Part shown: positions 16,803 through 27,444 of the stretch, piece after piece
Numbering within the stretch: position 1 is the stretch's first letter
Layout of the letters: each line of letters begins with the position of its first letter
Assembly: GCA_963700885.1 (NCBI GenBank)
Contig: CAVOZJ010000005.1
Span: forward strand, 248,001-312,000
DNA: 64,000 bases
From: Anderseniella sp963700885
GTDB lineage: Bacteria > Pseudomonadota > Alphaproteobacteria > Rhizobiales > Aestuariivirgaceae
Reading direction: 5' to 3'
The notes under the pieces: model-generated
Told to the model about the DNA's origin: nothing
What the model saw: only the letters and a program-made list of their open reading frames with translations
The model's database searches: none
Made by a program: the position numbers and the translations under genes

Positions 16803-18543
16803 GGCTTTACCACCACGTACCGGCCCACGCACAGCGCGTCCATCTCGGTGCGCATGAAGCAGTCAACCGCCTGCTCCGGCGTGTCCACGACCGGTTCGTT
16901 CTCGTTGAAGCTGGTATTGAGCACCATGCCGATACCGGTGTGCTTCTTGAAGGCCGATATCAGCTTGTAATAGAGCGCGTTGCTTTCCGGGCTCACCGAC
17001 TGCAGCCGTCCGGTGCCGTCGACGTGCGTGACCGCCGGCAGCCGCTCGCGCCATTCCGGCCTGATCTTCACCACGTGCATCATGAACGGCGAATAGACGT
17101 CCTGCTCGAAGTAGGTCGCCACGTCTTCCTGCAGCACGCTCGGCGCAAACGGCCGGAAGCTCTCGCGCCGCTTGATCTTGGCGTTGATCGTGTCCTTCAT
17201 GGTCGGGATGGCCGGGTTGGCCAGGATCGAGCGATGGCCCAGCGCGCGCGGGCCCCACTCGCTGCGGCCCTGGTACCAGCCGGTCACGTTGCCATCGGCA
17301 ATCAGCTTTGACACGACCTCGACCATCTCGTCCTCGTCCCGGCACTGCCTTGACCTTCAGCCCGGTCGCCTCGACAGCCTTGCGGTGCTGCTCGTCGCTG
17401 TACTCAGGCCCCCAGAAGGCATGCTGCATGTGGAAGCGCTCGGTGCTGCCAAGCGTGTTGTGCCAGCACCAGAACGCTGCACCCATGCAGGTGCCGTCAT
17501 CGGACGCCGCCGCCTGCAGGTAGGGCGTCTCGAACGGTGTGTCGCGCAGGATGCGCGCATTGGCAACACCGTTGAGCGCACAGCCGCCTGCCATCGCCAG
17601 CCGCGTCGTGGGCACCAGCTTGTGCAGCCGGTTCAGGCAATGGATCGCGGCCTCCTCGAAACGCACCTGGGTGGAACGGGCGATGTCCATCTCGCGCTGG
17701 CCCGTCTGACCGCGCGGCGCGGGCTCACCCAGCAACTGACTTGAGCTTGTCCGAATAGAGCCGCCCCATGACGATGCGGCTCGTATCGCTCAGCGCTCCG
17801 CTCTCGCCGCCCGAGTGCATGCCGAACAGCCGCCTGCAAGTTCGAACCAGCCATCGTCAGGCAGCTTCACCAGCTTCTTCATCACGTCGCCGAACCGGTC
17901 CTCGCCGTAGGGCGCAAGGCCCATCACCTTGTACTCCTCGCCGAAGTCGTCGAAGCCGATGAACTGGCACAGGGCGGTGTAGAAGAAACCCGAGGCTGTG
18001 CGGCAGGTTCACCCGGTCGAGGATATCGATGCGCGGGCCTTCGCAGCGCGCCGCCATGGCCGAGGCGAAGTCACCGGAGGCGTCATAGGAGAACCCGGCC
18101 GTCAGCTCCTCGAACGGCGACAGGTAGTAGGAACTGGCGATGTGCGCCAGGTGATGCTCGACGTTGACCGTCTCGAACTTCACCGTCGCCGGATCCTCGC
18201 CGCAGATTTCGGCCAATTGGTCGAGCATGGTGCCGGTCGTCTTGGTCCGGCGGAAGTGCTCGAACGCGGCCGAGAAGCCCGTCGCCGGATTGCGCAACAC
18301 ATAGGCTGCCTTGGCCATGCGGCTGGCGCTGGTGTCGCGCGGCAGGGCCACGTGCGTGACGTCCGACAGCTTCAGGCCATTGTCCTTGAGCAGCCACCGA
18401 ATCGCGTTCTCCGGAAACTTCGGCGAGTGCTTCAGCCGCTCGCCGAGCCGCTCTTCGGCAACGGCGCCAACCAGCTTGCCGTCGATGACCAGGCAGGCAG
18501 CACTGTCGGCGTGAAAGGCGTTAAGGCCAAGTATTGCTGTCAT
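16799..18543 (-). pseudogene. Carbamoyltransferase (NodU/CmcH family), multiply frameshifted
   Basis: The N-terminal part (18543 down to about 18000) reads MTAILGLNAFHADSAACLVIDGKLVGAVAEERL...VEHHLAHIASSYYLSPF, with the conserved His residues of the TsaD-like domain. The C-terminal part (from about 17326) reads GWYQGRSEWGPRALGHRSILANP...LNTSFNENEPVVDTPEQAVDCF. Between them at least four single-base shifts occur, near 18000, 17850, 17745 and 17340. With the frame restored it would be ~580 residues, a normal length. The enzyme would carbamoylate a sugar using carbamoyl phosphate. The gene looks markedly more GC-rich than both flanks, suggesting separate acquisition. Confidence 0.8.
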
Positions 18544-18610
18544 GCAAAAGTCCCTGAGGACCGGGCTCGGTCCACATTGATTGGTTTTTCAACTGCTGAA
18601 CTACGATACA

Positions 18611-19813
18611 TCAGCTTCGCTCGTTACTCACAAAATCCGGCTTCGCTGTGCGGTCTGTCAGCCAGAGGTACAATTTCGCAAGATCATCCACAACCTGATC
18701 CCACGAGTATCGCGATGTGACCAGTTTGTGACCGGCAGCAGCCATGGCAGCCATCATTTCAGTGTCATCGAGCGCCGCCAAAGACCGCAGCCATCTCGTT
18801 TGGGTCACTCGAAATGCGACAGGCGGCACGTTCCCCAAAAGCTGAACCGAGATTGCAGGCGTCGGTCATGAACACCGGTAGTCCGTAGGCCCACGCCTCA
18901 AGGACCGACATTGGCAGTCCCTCGCTATGCGATGGCAGTACATAGCCGGATGCATGTTGCAACGCTGCCTGCTTGTCTTTGCCGAACAGCGGGCCGGTAA
19001 AGACCACATGCTCTTTCAAATTCAACGCAGACGCCTTGCTCCTGAGGTCCTGCTCGTGGCCTCCATCGTCCCATCCGGCCACAGCCAGCCGCCAGCGTCG
19101 AGCCATTTTGGGATTCCGGCAAACCAGAAAATGCCAAGCCTCAAGCAGGTCCGAGATCCCTTTCTTCGGATGAAGCCGGCCAAGAAACAGCATGAGCCGT
19201 CGGTTGTCTCCACCATGCCAGGACGGAACCGGCAAACGCAGATCGGTCTTAGCAGGAACATCGACACCATTCGGGATAACAGGCAATCGGCGATCGTAAG
19301 CCCAGGGCCCTGAAAGACCGGGCTTCGGCGTCATTCAATGCATGTAGCACCGATACCTGGGACAGGTTGCGTCCCTCGTAGAGCCAGCGGGAAAGTCGCT
19401 TCCTCCAGGCTGACTGCGACAGCGCCCATGGATCGAGCATCCCATGTGGCGAGATCACCGTTGGACGCCCGCCACCAGCACGCCAATTGTTCATGACCAC
19501 CGACTGGTAGGACCACAGACCGTGCAAATGAAGGATGTCATGCTGCGACGCCAGAACGGAGCGATTTATGGCTGGACAGTAGCCAAACCGGGCAGGTCCA
19601 AAGGGGCGAAACGCATGCAATGTGCCTACCTTCCAGGCTTGTCGAGCCTGTTCATTGAAGCCGTCGTCACGCAATCCGTAGACGGTACAACCAACGTCCT
19701 GTTGCGAAAGACGATTTGCTGGACAGGCTTACAGCCTCAAATACCCCTCCGGCGAGGGGAGATAACGAGCCCGTTATGACCCCGAGGTCAAGCCCTTCGT
19801 GCGCAGCGGGCAT
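18611..19813 (-). pseudogene. Glycosyltransferase family 4, multiply frameshifted
   Basis: From ATG 19813 the frames read VITGSLSPLAGGVFEAV, then TVYGLRDDGFNEQARQ...LHLHGLWSYQSVV, then PVIPNGVD...LMLFLGRLHPKKGISDLLEAW...SHSEGLPMSVLEAWAYGLPVFMTDACNLG, and last MMAAMAAAGHKLVTSRYSWDQVV. This is a complete GT-B (GT4) enzyme of ~400 residues split by three or more indels (near 19700, 19300 and 18800). The ExxxxxxxE-type nucleotide-sugar site (EGLPMSVLE) is kept. Its start lies 2 bp after the upstream methyltransferase stop, so it belongs to that operon. Confidence 0.78.
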
Positions 19814-19815
19814 CC

Positions 19816-20589
19816 TCAGCTATCCTCTTTGTCGCCAGTTGTCTCGTCGGGTTTCCGGATAAAAAAGCACACTGTTGTCGACAGCATGTCAGGCATGATT
19901 TTGTGCGCAAAAAGAAGCAGTCGATAAAACCAGTAATTCTGAAAAAAATACGCCGGTTCAGCGTTGTCAAAATAGTGAATAACACGACAGCCACGAAACA
20001 ACTTCCGGACATCACCCGGGCTATTCATCCTGTAGTGGGCATCAAAAACATCCTTAGCCTTGCGACCTGGCTGCACTTTGCGCAGCATGCCGCTATGCAA
20101 TCTATTGGGGACGAGGCGGGAAACTAGGGTGACATAACCGTACCGGTTTGGGGTTCGCGCACATATCCACCCCCCCGGTTTGAGGACACGCAACAGTTCA
20201 TGTGATACCGCACCTGCATCCTCGATGTGTTCAAAGGTCATGTCACTGACGATTACATCGAAGCTGTTTGAATGAAAAGGCAGTGGCTTACCTGGTGCGA
20301 CAACCACTTGCCGGTGGGAACACGGATGTGCCAATACGGCGTCGTCAATATCACAGGTTGTAACGGTCAGCGCACCCTGGCGCAGGTCACGGATGTCCTT
20401 TCTGTAAACGGATGGATCATCGTGCCAAAAGCCACCACGCCCTGCCCCAAAATCAAGGACATCTCCTGCATCAAGTTTCATGAGGATCGCCCGAACGAAG
20501 CCAAAGAAGCGGATACTGCCATCGAGCTTCGTAAAGTCATCAATGAGCTTTTCCCCATGAATTTGGGAAATAAACTTCGGATCAGTCAT
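19816..20589 (-). CDS. Class I SAM-dependent methyltransferase
   Basis: The 257-residue protein has the Rossmann motif VLDFGAGRGGFW near residue 43, the motif II acidic loop SFDVIVSDMTFEHIEDA near 108, and VLKPGGWICARTPNR near 135. This is the methyltransferase type 11 family. In a polysaccharide locus it probably O-methylates a sugar, but the substrate cannot be read from sequence. It is directly upstream of the GT4 gene. Confidence 0.85.
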   Translation of the reverse strand: MTDPKFISQIHGEKLIDDFTKLDGSIRFFGFVRAILMKLDAGDVLDFGAGRGGFWHDDPSVYRKDIRDLRQGALTVTTCDIDDAVLAHPCSHRQVVVAPGKPLPFHSNSFDVIVSDMTFEHIEDAGAVSHELLRVLKPGGWICARTPNRYGYVTLVSRLVPNRLHSGMLRKVQPGRKAKDVFDAHYRMNSPGDVRKLFRGCRVIHYFDNAEPAYFFQNYWFYRLLLFAHKIMPDMLSTTVCFFIRKPDETTGDKEDS

Positions 20590-20700
20590 CGACTAACAGC
20601 GACTTTGCCCTCGCAAAGGGCCCACCCGGAGCTTCGGACAAAACCTTGTTGTTGAATGATTTTTGCAAAATCAAACCATGACGGAGTTTGTCAACAGGGC

Positions 20701-21945
20701 CTAGACTTCATCACGCATGCTTCGTCCATCCTGCACTCGCGCGGTAAGCATGGTCAGAAGTTTGCCTGAAAGACCAACTGATCTCGAACCCACCCTCACC
20801 GCATGCGCCACCGCATCGGCAAGTCCGGCAGCAAAGCGTTCGGGACCCCAGTCAGAGATGATCTGGGAACTTCGCTGCCCCATGGTCGACAGGCCTGGAT
20901 GACTTGAACAGATGGACATCAGTCCGGCAAGCTGATCTTCATCAGACGGTTCGAAAGAATAACCGCTCACGCCTTCCCGGATCAAGGAAGAGGCACATCC
21001 GCAGCGGTTAGAAACGATAACGGGAAGCCCGCTTGCCATGGCCTCGTTTACCACCAAACCCCATTGCTCTGTCAGGCTCGGGTGTACAAACGCGCCGGCA
21101 GCGGCATAGAAAGTTGGCAATTCATCGTATTGACGAAAGCCTGGCAAGTGGACCTGTTCCTGCAGCCCCAACTCATGAAGGAGGTTCTCGAGCTGAGGGC
21201 GCATGCTGCCATCTCCAAGGATAACAAGTGGCCACGCTTCACCAGACGGGGCAGCTTGATGATAGCGTGCATAGGCCTGGATCAACCTGAGATGGTTTTT
21301 CTTCGGCACGAAACGGCCTGAGGCCAGGAAATAACGCCCCCACCAACGACTATCAATCCTGCGTCCCTTGCCTAGGTCGGGCATAGTCTGAGTTGTGCGC
21401 AAATCTGCGCTTCGCTCAGAAAAGTAGGTGTTATCAACGGCATCATATCCAACAAAAATCGCTCGCTCATCAAGTCCCAGACGCATAAGATAGTTTTTGT
21501 GGGGTATGCCACCACAAAGAGCTGCGCTGCATTGCCTAACAAACTGGCGCTTGATCCACTCAACAATGGGCTGGCGAACATAGTCAATTTCATTGGACTC
21601 TGACATCAAAACTGTCGGGATACCGCGTTTGGCAGACCAGTTAACCGCGACTATTGCTATCTCTGACGACCATCCGGAAACTGCCACTGCATCGGGTTGA
21701 TAAGGGCCAATCTTCTGATCCAGTACCTGTGCGAGGTCACCAGGCGACAACCGCTTCTTCGGTGGCGTTTCAAACAGGGTCTGCTGTTGGAAGCCCACAT
21801 CTGCAGAGGTGTTTTCCCACAGATAGACACTGCTGCTGGCTTTGGCTTGAACACCCAGCAGATCCAAACGGTTCGCGGCAGCGTTCAGTCTAGCTCGATG
21901 ATAAGGCCCAAAATTATCGAACAGGACAGCGACCCGTTGTACCAT
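20701..21945 (-). CDS. Glycosyltransferase family 4
   Basis: The 414-residue GT-B enzyme has an N-terminal acceptor domain (VAVLFDNFGPYHRARLNA) and a C-terminal GT4 domain: YFLASGRFVPKKNHLRLIQAY near residue 205, GDGSMRPQLE, LPGFRQYDELPTFYAAAGAFVHPSLTEQWGLVVNEAMASGLPVIVS near 270-315. The E-x7-E site (EQWGLVVNE) is intact. It would transfer a sugar from a nucleotide donor to the growing lipid-linked oligosaccharide. Confidence 0.88.
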   Translation of the reverse strand: MVQRVAVLFDNFGPYHRARLNAAANRLDLLGVQAKASSSVYLWENTSADVGFQQQTLFETPPKKRLSPGDLAQVLDQKIGPYQPDAVAVSGWSSEIAIVAVNWSAKRGIPTVLMSESNEIDYVRQPIVEWIKRQFVRQCSAALCGGIPHKNYLMRLGLDERAIFVGYDAVDNTYFSERSADLRTTQTMPDLGKGRRIDSRWWGRYFLASGRFVPKKNHLRLIQAYARYHQAAPSGEAWPLVILGDGSMRPQLENLLHELGLQEQVHLPGFRQYDELPTFYAAAGAFVHPSLTEQWGLVVNEAMASGLPVIVSNRCGCASSLIREGVSGYSFEPSDEDQLAGLMSICSSHPGLSTMGQRSSQIISDWGPERFAAGLADAVAHAVRVGSRSVGLSGKLLTMLTARVQDGRSMRDEV

Positions 21946-22083
21946 ACCCAGACCTCAGCTTTGCAGAGCGCTCGAAGCGCCGTCACCAAAAGGCCCCAAC
22001 GAGGAACGGATGGTCGCGCCGAACTTTGGGCTTTGAGCTATTTGCCATAACAATGTGGTATTCCTTTTATATCAGGCATAACG

Positions 22084-23052
22084 TCATTGCGACGGGACAC
22101 CTTTTACGGCATCGGTAGCAATGTAGGGAGCAAATTGCTCCATCAACAAGTCCGGCTGGAGACGAGCACGGATTTTTTCCGCCGCGGCGCTCGTCTTGCT
22201 GGCAAGACCAGGGACCGCCAACCAGTCCCGGACTGAGCGTAACCAGACCGAGGGAGAGTGATCATCAATAATGTGAACGGAGGGCAGGTTAGCGAAGATA
22301 CCAGCAGTTCTCCCTCTGGACATGATCAGCGGAGCACCGCATGAGATCGCCTCCAGTCCAGTGGTCTGACCTGCTGCATGTACATCTTGCAAAGCTGGCA
22401 TGATACAGGCAGCACATGTCTGGTAGAGTGATCTCAGTTCCGCAAACGGAACATTCGAGACCATCTGGAGGTTCGGATGCGCACGTCCATACCTGGCTCG
22501 CAAATTACCGTCATTGACCAACCATCGAATCTCCAGTCCCTGCTCCGCAAGGCCAAGCAACAGATCAGGGTCACGATCATTGCTACCCGGACAAAAGACA
22601 AACGGCTTGCGGCCAACTACAGGAGCAAAAGAGAAGTACGTAGTATCAATAAAGAACGGGAGCTGTTTAGCCTTCCGCTTCACCAAATCATGGACCTGTT
22701 GCCCTGAGACAACCTCATTCACAAGTACATGTGAGGCCCTTTTCAGAACCAGACGGACAAGCCAGGATTTTGGGCCATTCATGTGAACAATACCCCAACT
22801 CATGTAGACCAGTCTCGAGCCCAGTATTGCGGCAGAGATAGCGTCTACAGAATAATGCCAGGCGAGCACTGGCGATTTCCCCAAAAGATAGGCAGCAGGA
22901 TCAAAGCAACGTGCTGGCTCACCACTCAACCGTATGCTGAGTTGATCTATGAACTGGTGCCAGCGCAGCGGCAGGTCGGGCTGCCTGGCATGTTCCTCAC
23001 GTTCCCGGCACAATTGCGACCAGGCATCCCTGTCGATCATGATACCGTTCAT
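22084..23052 (-). CDS. GT-B glycosyltransferase-like protein
   Basis: The 322-residue protein lacks a clear full-length GT4 signature, but the segment LQMVSNVPFAELRSLYQTCAACIMPALQDVHAAGQTTGLEAISCGAPLIMSRG (about residues 205-255) is the donor-binding half of GT-B enzymes. Its ATG overlaps the Wzy stop by 4 bp (23049-23052), so it is translated with the polymerase. Residues 1-180 probably bind the acceptor and are poorly conserved, so specificity is unknown. Confidence 0.75.
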   Translation of the reverse strand: MNGIMIDRDAWSQLCREREEHARQPDLPLRWHQFIDQLSIRLSGEPARCFDPAAYLLGKSPVLAWHYSVDAISAAILGSRLVYMSWGIVHMNGPKSWLVRLVLKRASHVLVNEVVSGQQVHDLVKRKAKQLPFFIDTTYFSFAPVVGRKPFVFCPGSNDRDPDLLLGLAEQGLEIRWLVNDGNLRARYGRAHPNLQMVSNVPFAELRSLYQTCAACIMPALQDVHAAGQTTGLEAISCGAPLIMSRGRTAGIFANLPSVHIIDDHSPSVWLRSVRDWLAVPGLASKTSAAAEKIRARLQPDLLMEQFAPYIATDAVKGVPSQ

Positions 23053-24380
23053 CTGGATCGTGGAGAGCCGTGTATCGATCCGGGCGCATGCAAAGCAGGT
23101 GAACCACCTCGCATCATTGAGTTGGCGGCGCGCAATACCATCCAGGCAAACAATGGCAGATAAACGAAGTGGGTCAAATTCAATGATGAGCGTAAAATCA
23201 TGTAAGTATAAAGGGCAAGTATCAAATATCCTGCTAACCCGAACGGGTACTGCAGCAAGCGCAATGACGCAAAAAACATGATGTAAAACAGGAATGCAAC
23301 TATCAAAGTGACTGGCAAGGCTCCTTCAACGCCTGTCATCGCTACGATTTCTCCCATGAAGGTTGTGGTCACATAGTCCAGTTTGTACCCCCCATAAAAT
23401 TCCTGATCCAGAAGCGGCTTATCTGGCCAGAAAAACCGTGGTATCGGGTTTGCAACAATTGCATACATGTAGTGCAACGCATCCCAACGTTCCGTCGTTG
23501 CATCTGCACGATAGAAAGCCGCCACGGCACGATAATAGCTATCGTCCTGGTGGTACATGACGTGGAACTCACGATTGTAAATGCCAGGGTTCTCGGTAAC
23601 GAAGCCCAACGCACGATAAGCGCGCATCAGAGAAAATGCTAACACTGTTGCGAGGCCGACTGAGCAGAACACAACAATTTTACTGATCCGACTCTTCAAC
23701 TTCTGACTCCAGAACATTGCAAAAGAGACCAACACCAGGGCAACAGGTGTGCGTGAACCATCGGTCACTAGAACAATCACAGCGAAAATGAACAGCAAGA
23801 GGAGGATCAGCCTGGTGAAAAGGTTGCACGGACTTGCACTCAGGAATCCAAGACCCATTGCCGCAAAAGGTAAAAAGATTGTGCTGAGGGCGAAAACGAA
23901 ATTGCCCTTGTAGGCCGCAAGATCCCAGGTCCGCCTGCCTCTTGCTCCCAGTGACTGCTTGACTACCTCAGATATGGACCAATCAACAGTGCTGAGACGT
24001 TTCAGGAGCTCGAAAGTTAACAGTGACAGGCACACCAAAAGGATGAACCGCCAAACTCCAGTATCCAGGATAATCTCGCGGCTGACACCCCGCAGGAGAT
24101 ACTCTGTTCGCTTGTTACCGACAAATGAAGTCGCCAAGACTGTCATCGTCAGCACTGCAAGCATCATGGTTAAGTAAGTGCGCACTGCTTGCGGTGGTAT
24201 GTCAATCAGATTTTGATCATCATAGCCACGCACCAGGAAATCGCTGATTAAAACGACTAGCATAGTGGTGAACATGAAGTGCGGATGAAGGATGTCTCGG
24301 CATCTGAACCAGCTGAACAATATTGCCGTTACTGCAAATCCGCAGTGCAAAAAATAGACAAAATCCATGTCTTGGCTCAA
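23049..24380 (-). CDS. Wzy-like polysaccharide polymerase (polytopic membrane protein)
   Basis: The 443-residue protein has about ten to twelve hydrophobic segments and a longer hydrophilic loop near residues 270-330 (RALGFVTENPGIYNREFHVMYHQDDSYYRAV...IPRFFWPDKP). This is the layout of O-antigen/exopolysaccharide polymerases of the oligosaccharide repeat-unit type. The primary sequence of Wzy proteins is poorly conserved, so the call rests on topology and on its place between Wzx and glycosyltransferase genes. Its start overlaps the Wzx stop by 4 bp. Confidence 0.78.
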   Translation of the reverse strand: MSQDMDFVYFLHCGFAVTAILFSWFRCRDILHPHFMFTTMLVVLISDFLVRGYDDQNLIDIPPQAVRTYLTMMLAVLTMTVLATSFVGNKRTEYLLRGVSREIILDTGVWRFILLVCLSLLTFELLKRLSTVDWSISEVVKQSLGARGRRTWDLAAYKGNFVFALSTIFLPFAAMGLGFLSASPCNLFTRLILLLLFIFAVIVLVTDGSRTPVALVLVSFAMFWSQKLKSRISKIVVFCSVGLATVLAFSLMRAYRALGFVTENPGIYNREFHVMYHQDDSYYRAVAAFYRADATTERWDALHYMYAIVANPIPRFFWPDKPLLDQEFYGGYKLDYVTTTFMGEIVAMTGVEGALPVTLIVAFLFYIMFFASLRLLQYPFGLAGYLILALYTYMILRSSLNLTHFVYLPLFAWMVLRAANSMMRGGSPALHAPGSIHGSPRSR

Positions 24381-25736
24381 TTCGCTCCCCGCCCACGCCC
24401 AACCTCTCGAGCAAGCGCAACTGCATCGTACGGGCGAACCAGCAGCAGATCAGCAAGTCCAATATTCATGAGCCTGGACACGGAGCGAACCACCATACCC
24501 ATACCAACAAATCCGGCAAAGATCGTGGCCGCGGCAACGCCTGTAATACTGTCCAAGATTGCCGACGGAACCGCAATAATCCCGAAGACCAATGACATTG
24601 TCCCTATGGCAAGCGACTGTTTGGGGGAATGTCCTGCGCCCTTAAGCACCTCTTCGTATGGCCGCATCATAGCGCGGACAGCGAACCCCGGCACTAACAC
24701 CATGACCAAAAACACGGAATCGGCAAACGCTTCACCAAAAAGTAGGGGAAGCAGAGCAGGAGCTGCAGCAACAACGACGAGCGCGACCAGCCCATTAATC
24801 AACAAGGTCTGCCTCAGGCGCCCTGCAAGCCAGTTCCTGTCAATGGACGACAAATTCTTTAATCGCGCGAGCCGCGGAAAGAACAATGGCGCCAAGGCTT
24901 CACAGAAGATCCCCTGAACCTGTGCAAATGCCAATGCGATGATGTAAATGCCCATTAACCGAGCGCTAAAGAACAGGCTGACAAGCAGCCTGTCAGCCGC
25001 AGATGCAAGAGACACCAATCCAACGGATATCCCATCGGCCTGCTCATCGCTGGAGCAGCCAAACAACGCCACTGATGCCCGACGGCTCTGATGAAACCGG
25101 CCTTGCTGATGGCAAACTGCGCGATATAACCCACGCTGCAATGATCGGGCTCACGGCAGCAACCAATAAGACGCCGGCTAGAAACATGTCAGCCGTATGG
25201 ATGCCTCCTGCCCAAAGGAGCAACACTACAATGAGGTAAAAGCCGGTAAAGCCCCCACGGGCGACTGCCAAATTTCTTATATTGTTTCGTCCCAGTTCGA
25301 CCTGCACCTGGATAGCATTCCACATGGAAAACGGAATGATTATGAGGGCGAGCAGCAGGGTAATTTGGTCGTAAGTATTCCGAAGGGGGGACAACCAAAC
25401 AACCAGAACCAGAGCCAACATGGAGGGGACAGACAGGAAAATGGCTGCTTTTCGTCCCAGAGAGTAAAGATCGCCAGCGTCTCGCGGTTCTTTCGCAGCT
25501 TGACGTGAGAGATAGAGATGAGTTCCCAAAAGGCCAACATTGGCTATTGATATGGGCCAGAGCATCATTATTGCCAAAACACCACGAGCTTCCGGACCCA
25601 AGGCTCGCGCCAGAGCAACACTTGTCAGAAGACCAGCGACAGCAATCGCACCATTTAGTTGCAGGAGATTGACGCTGGGGCCCAAGCCAGCAACATACTG
25701 CCGCGTGCGTCTAATCACACCTGACATGTCAGACAT
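24377..25736 (-). pseudogene. Wzx-type oligosaccharide flippase, frameshifted
   Basis: The N-terminal frame (25736 to about 25080) reads NLLQLNGAIAVAGLLTSVALARALGPEARGVLAIMM with five or six membrane segments. The C-terminal frame (from about 25090 to 24377) continues with SVGLVSLASAADRLLVSLFFSARLMGIYIIALAFAQVQGIF, typical of polysaccharide flippases. Together they give ~450 residues and about 12-14 helices. A single indel near 25085 splits the gene. The product would flip the lipid-linked repeat unit to the periplasmic side for Wzy. Confidence 0.78.
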
Positions 25737-25785
25737 CGCTCTCGCTGAAAGCGACCATTAACGCGACACCGGCAAATGCCCAAGG

Positions 25786-26565
25786 TTAGCTGAAATCAAT
25801 TGCGTTGTGCCGATCCCCCGGCAAGTTTGGCGCATCAAGATTGTCGAGAGGCAATTTTTTATAACGGACGGGTTCACTGGGTTTGAGAAGTTGGCGGCTC
25901 ATCAATGTCAATTCAACCGCCAGGGCAATGCCATCGGGGCCGAATTGTGTATGGGTGTTTGGATGGAAGTGCACCAGCAGGAAATCATCCGATACATCTG
26001 AAAGGAATTGGCGAATTCGATCAACGTGAAGATCGATATCATGCAGTTCCATAGCAATAGCACAAAAGGTTTGCGGGCGTTCGGCGATGCTGTCAAGCAC
26101 ACGATATTCCCATCCTTCTATGTCCATTTTCAAGAAAATCGCTTCGGATAAACCAGAAATCGCAATTGCTTGTTTTAGGTCCACCGCGTCCGATCCAAAA
26201 AACCCGATTGCCTTTCGTATATGCCTGACCCGATCACCACTAAAGAACGATCGATAGCGAAAGTATCTAAAAGCTCTTTTCAGAATACGTGGATTGGCTT
26301 TCATGATGCCTGTCAAAATTGATGTCGCCGCTCGACGCATCCAAAATCTTGCACCAACTGTGTGATCAAAGCATGCGACTGCGACGCCCGTGCGGGCATG
26401 GAACTCCTGCTCGAAATCAAACTCGTCGCTTAGGCCGAATGAGAGAAGGCCACCAGACACCTGCAAGGTACGTTCAGGGATCACATACCCGCCATCCTGA
26501 GCCGATCCTAAACGTATCAGGTCATCCGTTGCTTTTGGTCGAAAAAATTCCGGGTATACAGGCAT
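25786..26565 (-). CDS. FkbM-like methyltransferase
   Basis: The 259-residue protein contains SFGLSDEFDFEQEFHARTGVAVACFDHTV (residues ~42-70) and AIFLKMDIEGWEYRVLDSI (near 147-165), the hallmark DxEGxE segment of FkbM-type SAM methyltransferases. The N-terminal glycine-rich SAM loop is not obvious. It sits among sugar-building genes, so methylation of a sugar or its substituent is inferred. Confidence 0.7.
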   Translation of the reverse strand: MPVYPEFFRPKATDDLIRLGSAQDGGYVIPERTLQVSGGLLSFGLSDEFDFEQEFHARTGVAVACFDHTVGARFWMRRAATSILTGIMKANPRILKRAFRYFRYRSFFSGDRVRHIRKAIGFFGSDAVDLKQAIAISGLSEAIFLKMDIEGWEYRVLDSIAERPQTFCAIAMELHDIDLHVDRIRQFLSDVSDDFLLVHFHPNTHTQFGPDGIALAVELTLMSRQLLKPSEPVRYKKLPLDNLDAPNLPGDRHNAIDFS

Positions 26566-26612
26566 TTATACTGCCAACTCTGCTGTCACTGTTCTCATCT
26601 TCGCCTTTATTC

Positions 26613-27263
26613 TCATTCGGGCCGCCTTGCTTCTATCGCTAACTCGACATTACCATCATCTTCAAACCGACTGATGTCTTCCACCTCAAGAAATAATTTG
26701 TCCTCACAGTCATTTAACGCACATCGACGTACTCGCACAAAACCTGCTTGCAAGAGCAGGTCCCGTAGCAGGCCGAAGTCGTACATCCAACGATGCGCTG
26801 AGTTCCCGAAAGATGCTCTTAACCGGCTTTGAACGCCTTTGATATGTTGAGGACAGCCAAGATGACTACTGAGCATAAACGCGTCCGCAGCTTTCAAATC
26901 ACCAGCCTCGATACCTTCAATAAACTTTCGTACCCGCCACTCGAGGTCAGGAACCACCAGCCTGAAGATGCCTCCGGGCTCCAACAACTGGTATGTATTG
27001 GCGAGAGCTAGTGTAACATTCTCCCGGTCGATATGCTCCAGTACGTGGCTGCAATACACACCAGATGCAGAGCCATCCTTCACGGGAAGACCATTCACAA
27101 TATCGCCATACCTGACATTATGAGGAAAGAGTGTCCTCTCCATAACGCTCAATATATCTCCGATGATCGGCATTCTTTCCAAACGAACCCGAGGCGAGAC
27201 ATCAAAATTGAGCCAGCCCTGAGGACATGAAAGTCCACAGCCATACTGAATATATAGGCCCAT
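26613..27263 (-). CDS. SAM methyltransferase-like protein
   Basis: The 216-residue protein has YIQYGCGLSCPQGWLNFDVSP near the N-terminus, where the G-x-G loop binds SAM, then SGVYCSHVLEHIDRENVTLALANTYQLLEPGGIFRLVVPDLE (about 68-108), the methyltransferase-11 post-loop. The late DCEDKLFLEVE is common to relatives in capsule loci. Function is inferred as polysaccharide modification. Confidence 0.78.
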   Translation of the reverse strand: MGLYIQYGCGLSCPQGWLNFDVSPRVRLERMPIIGDILSVMERTLFPHNVRYGDIVNGLPVKDGSASGVYCSHVLEHIDRENVTLALANTYQLLEPGGIFRLVVPDLEWRVRKFIEGIEAGDLKAADAFMLSSHLGCPQHIKGVQSRLRASFGNSAHRWMYDFGLLRDLLLQAGFVRVRRCALNDCEDKLFLEVEDISRFEDDGNVELAIEARRPE

Positions 27264-27444
27264 TCCTATAAACGAACGTCCTTATGCTACCTGTGGTCCA
27301 TTCAAACGCCCGATAACGCCACGTACCGATCATTTCGACGAGTGGGCACCGATTTTCGGAAAAATGACCTGCAGCAAAATTTCTTGTGAAATAGCCGCGC
27401 TGCACGATGACAATGTGGCACAAATCCAGGACACGAAATGTATT

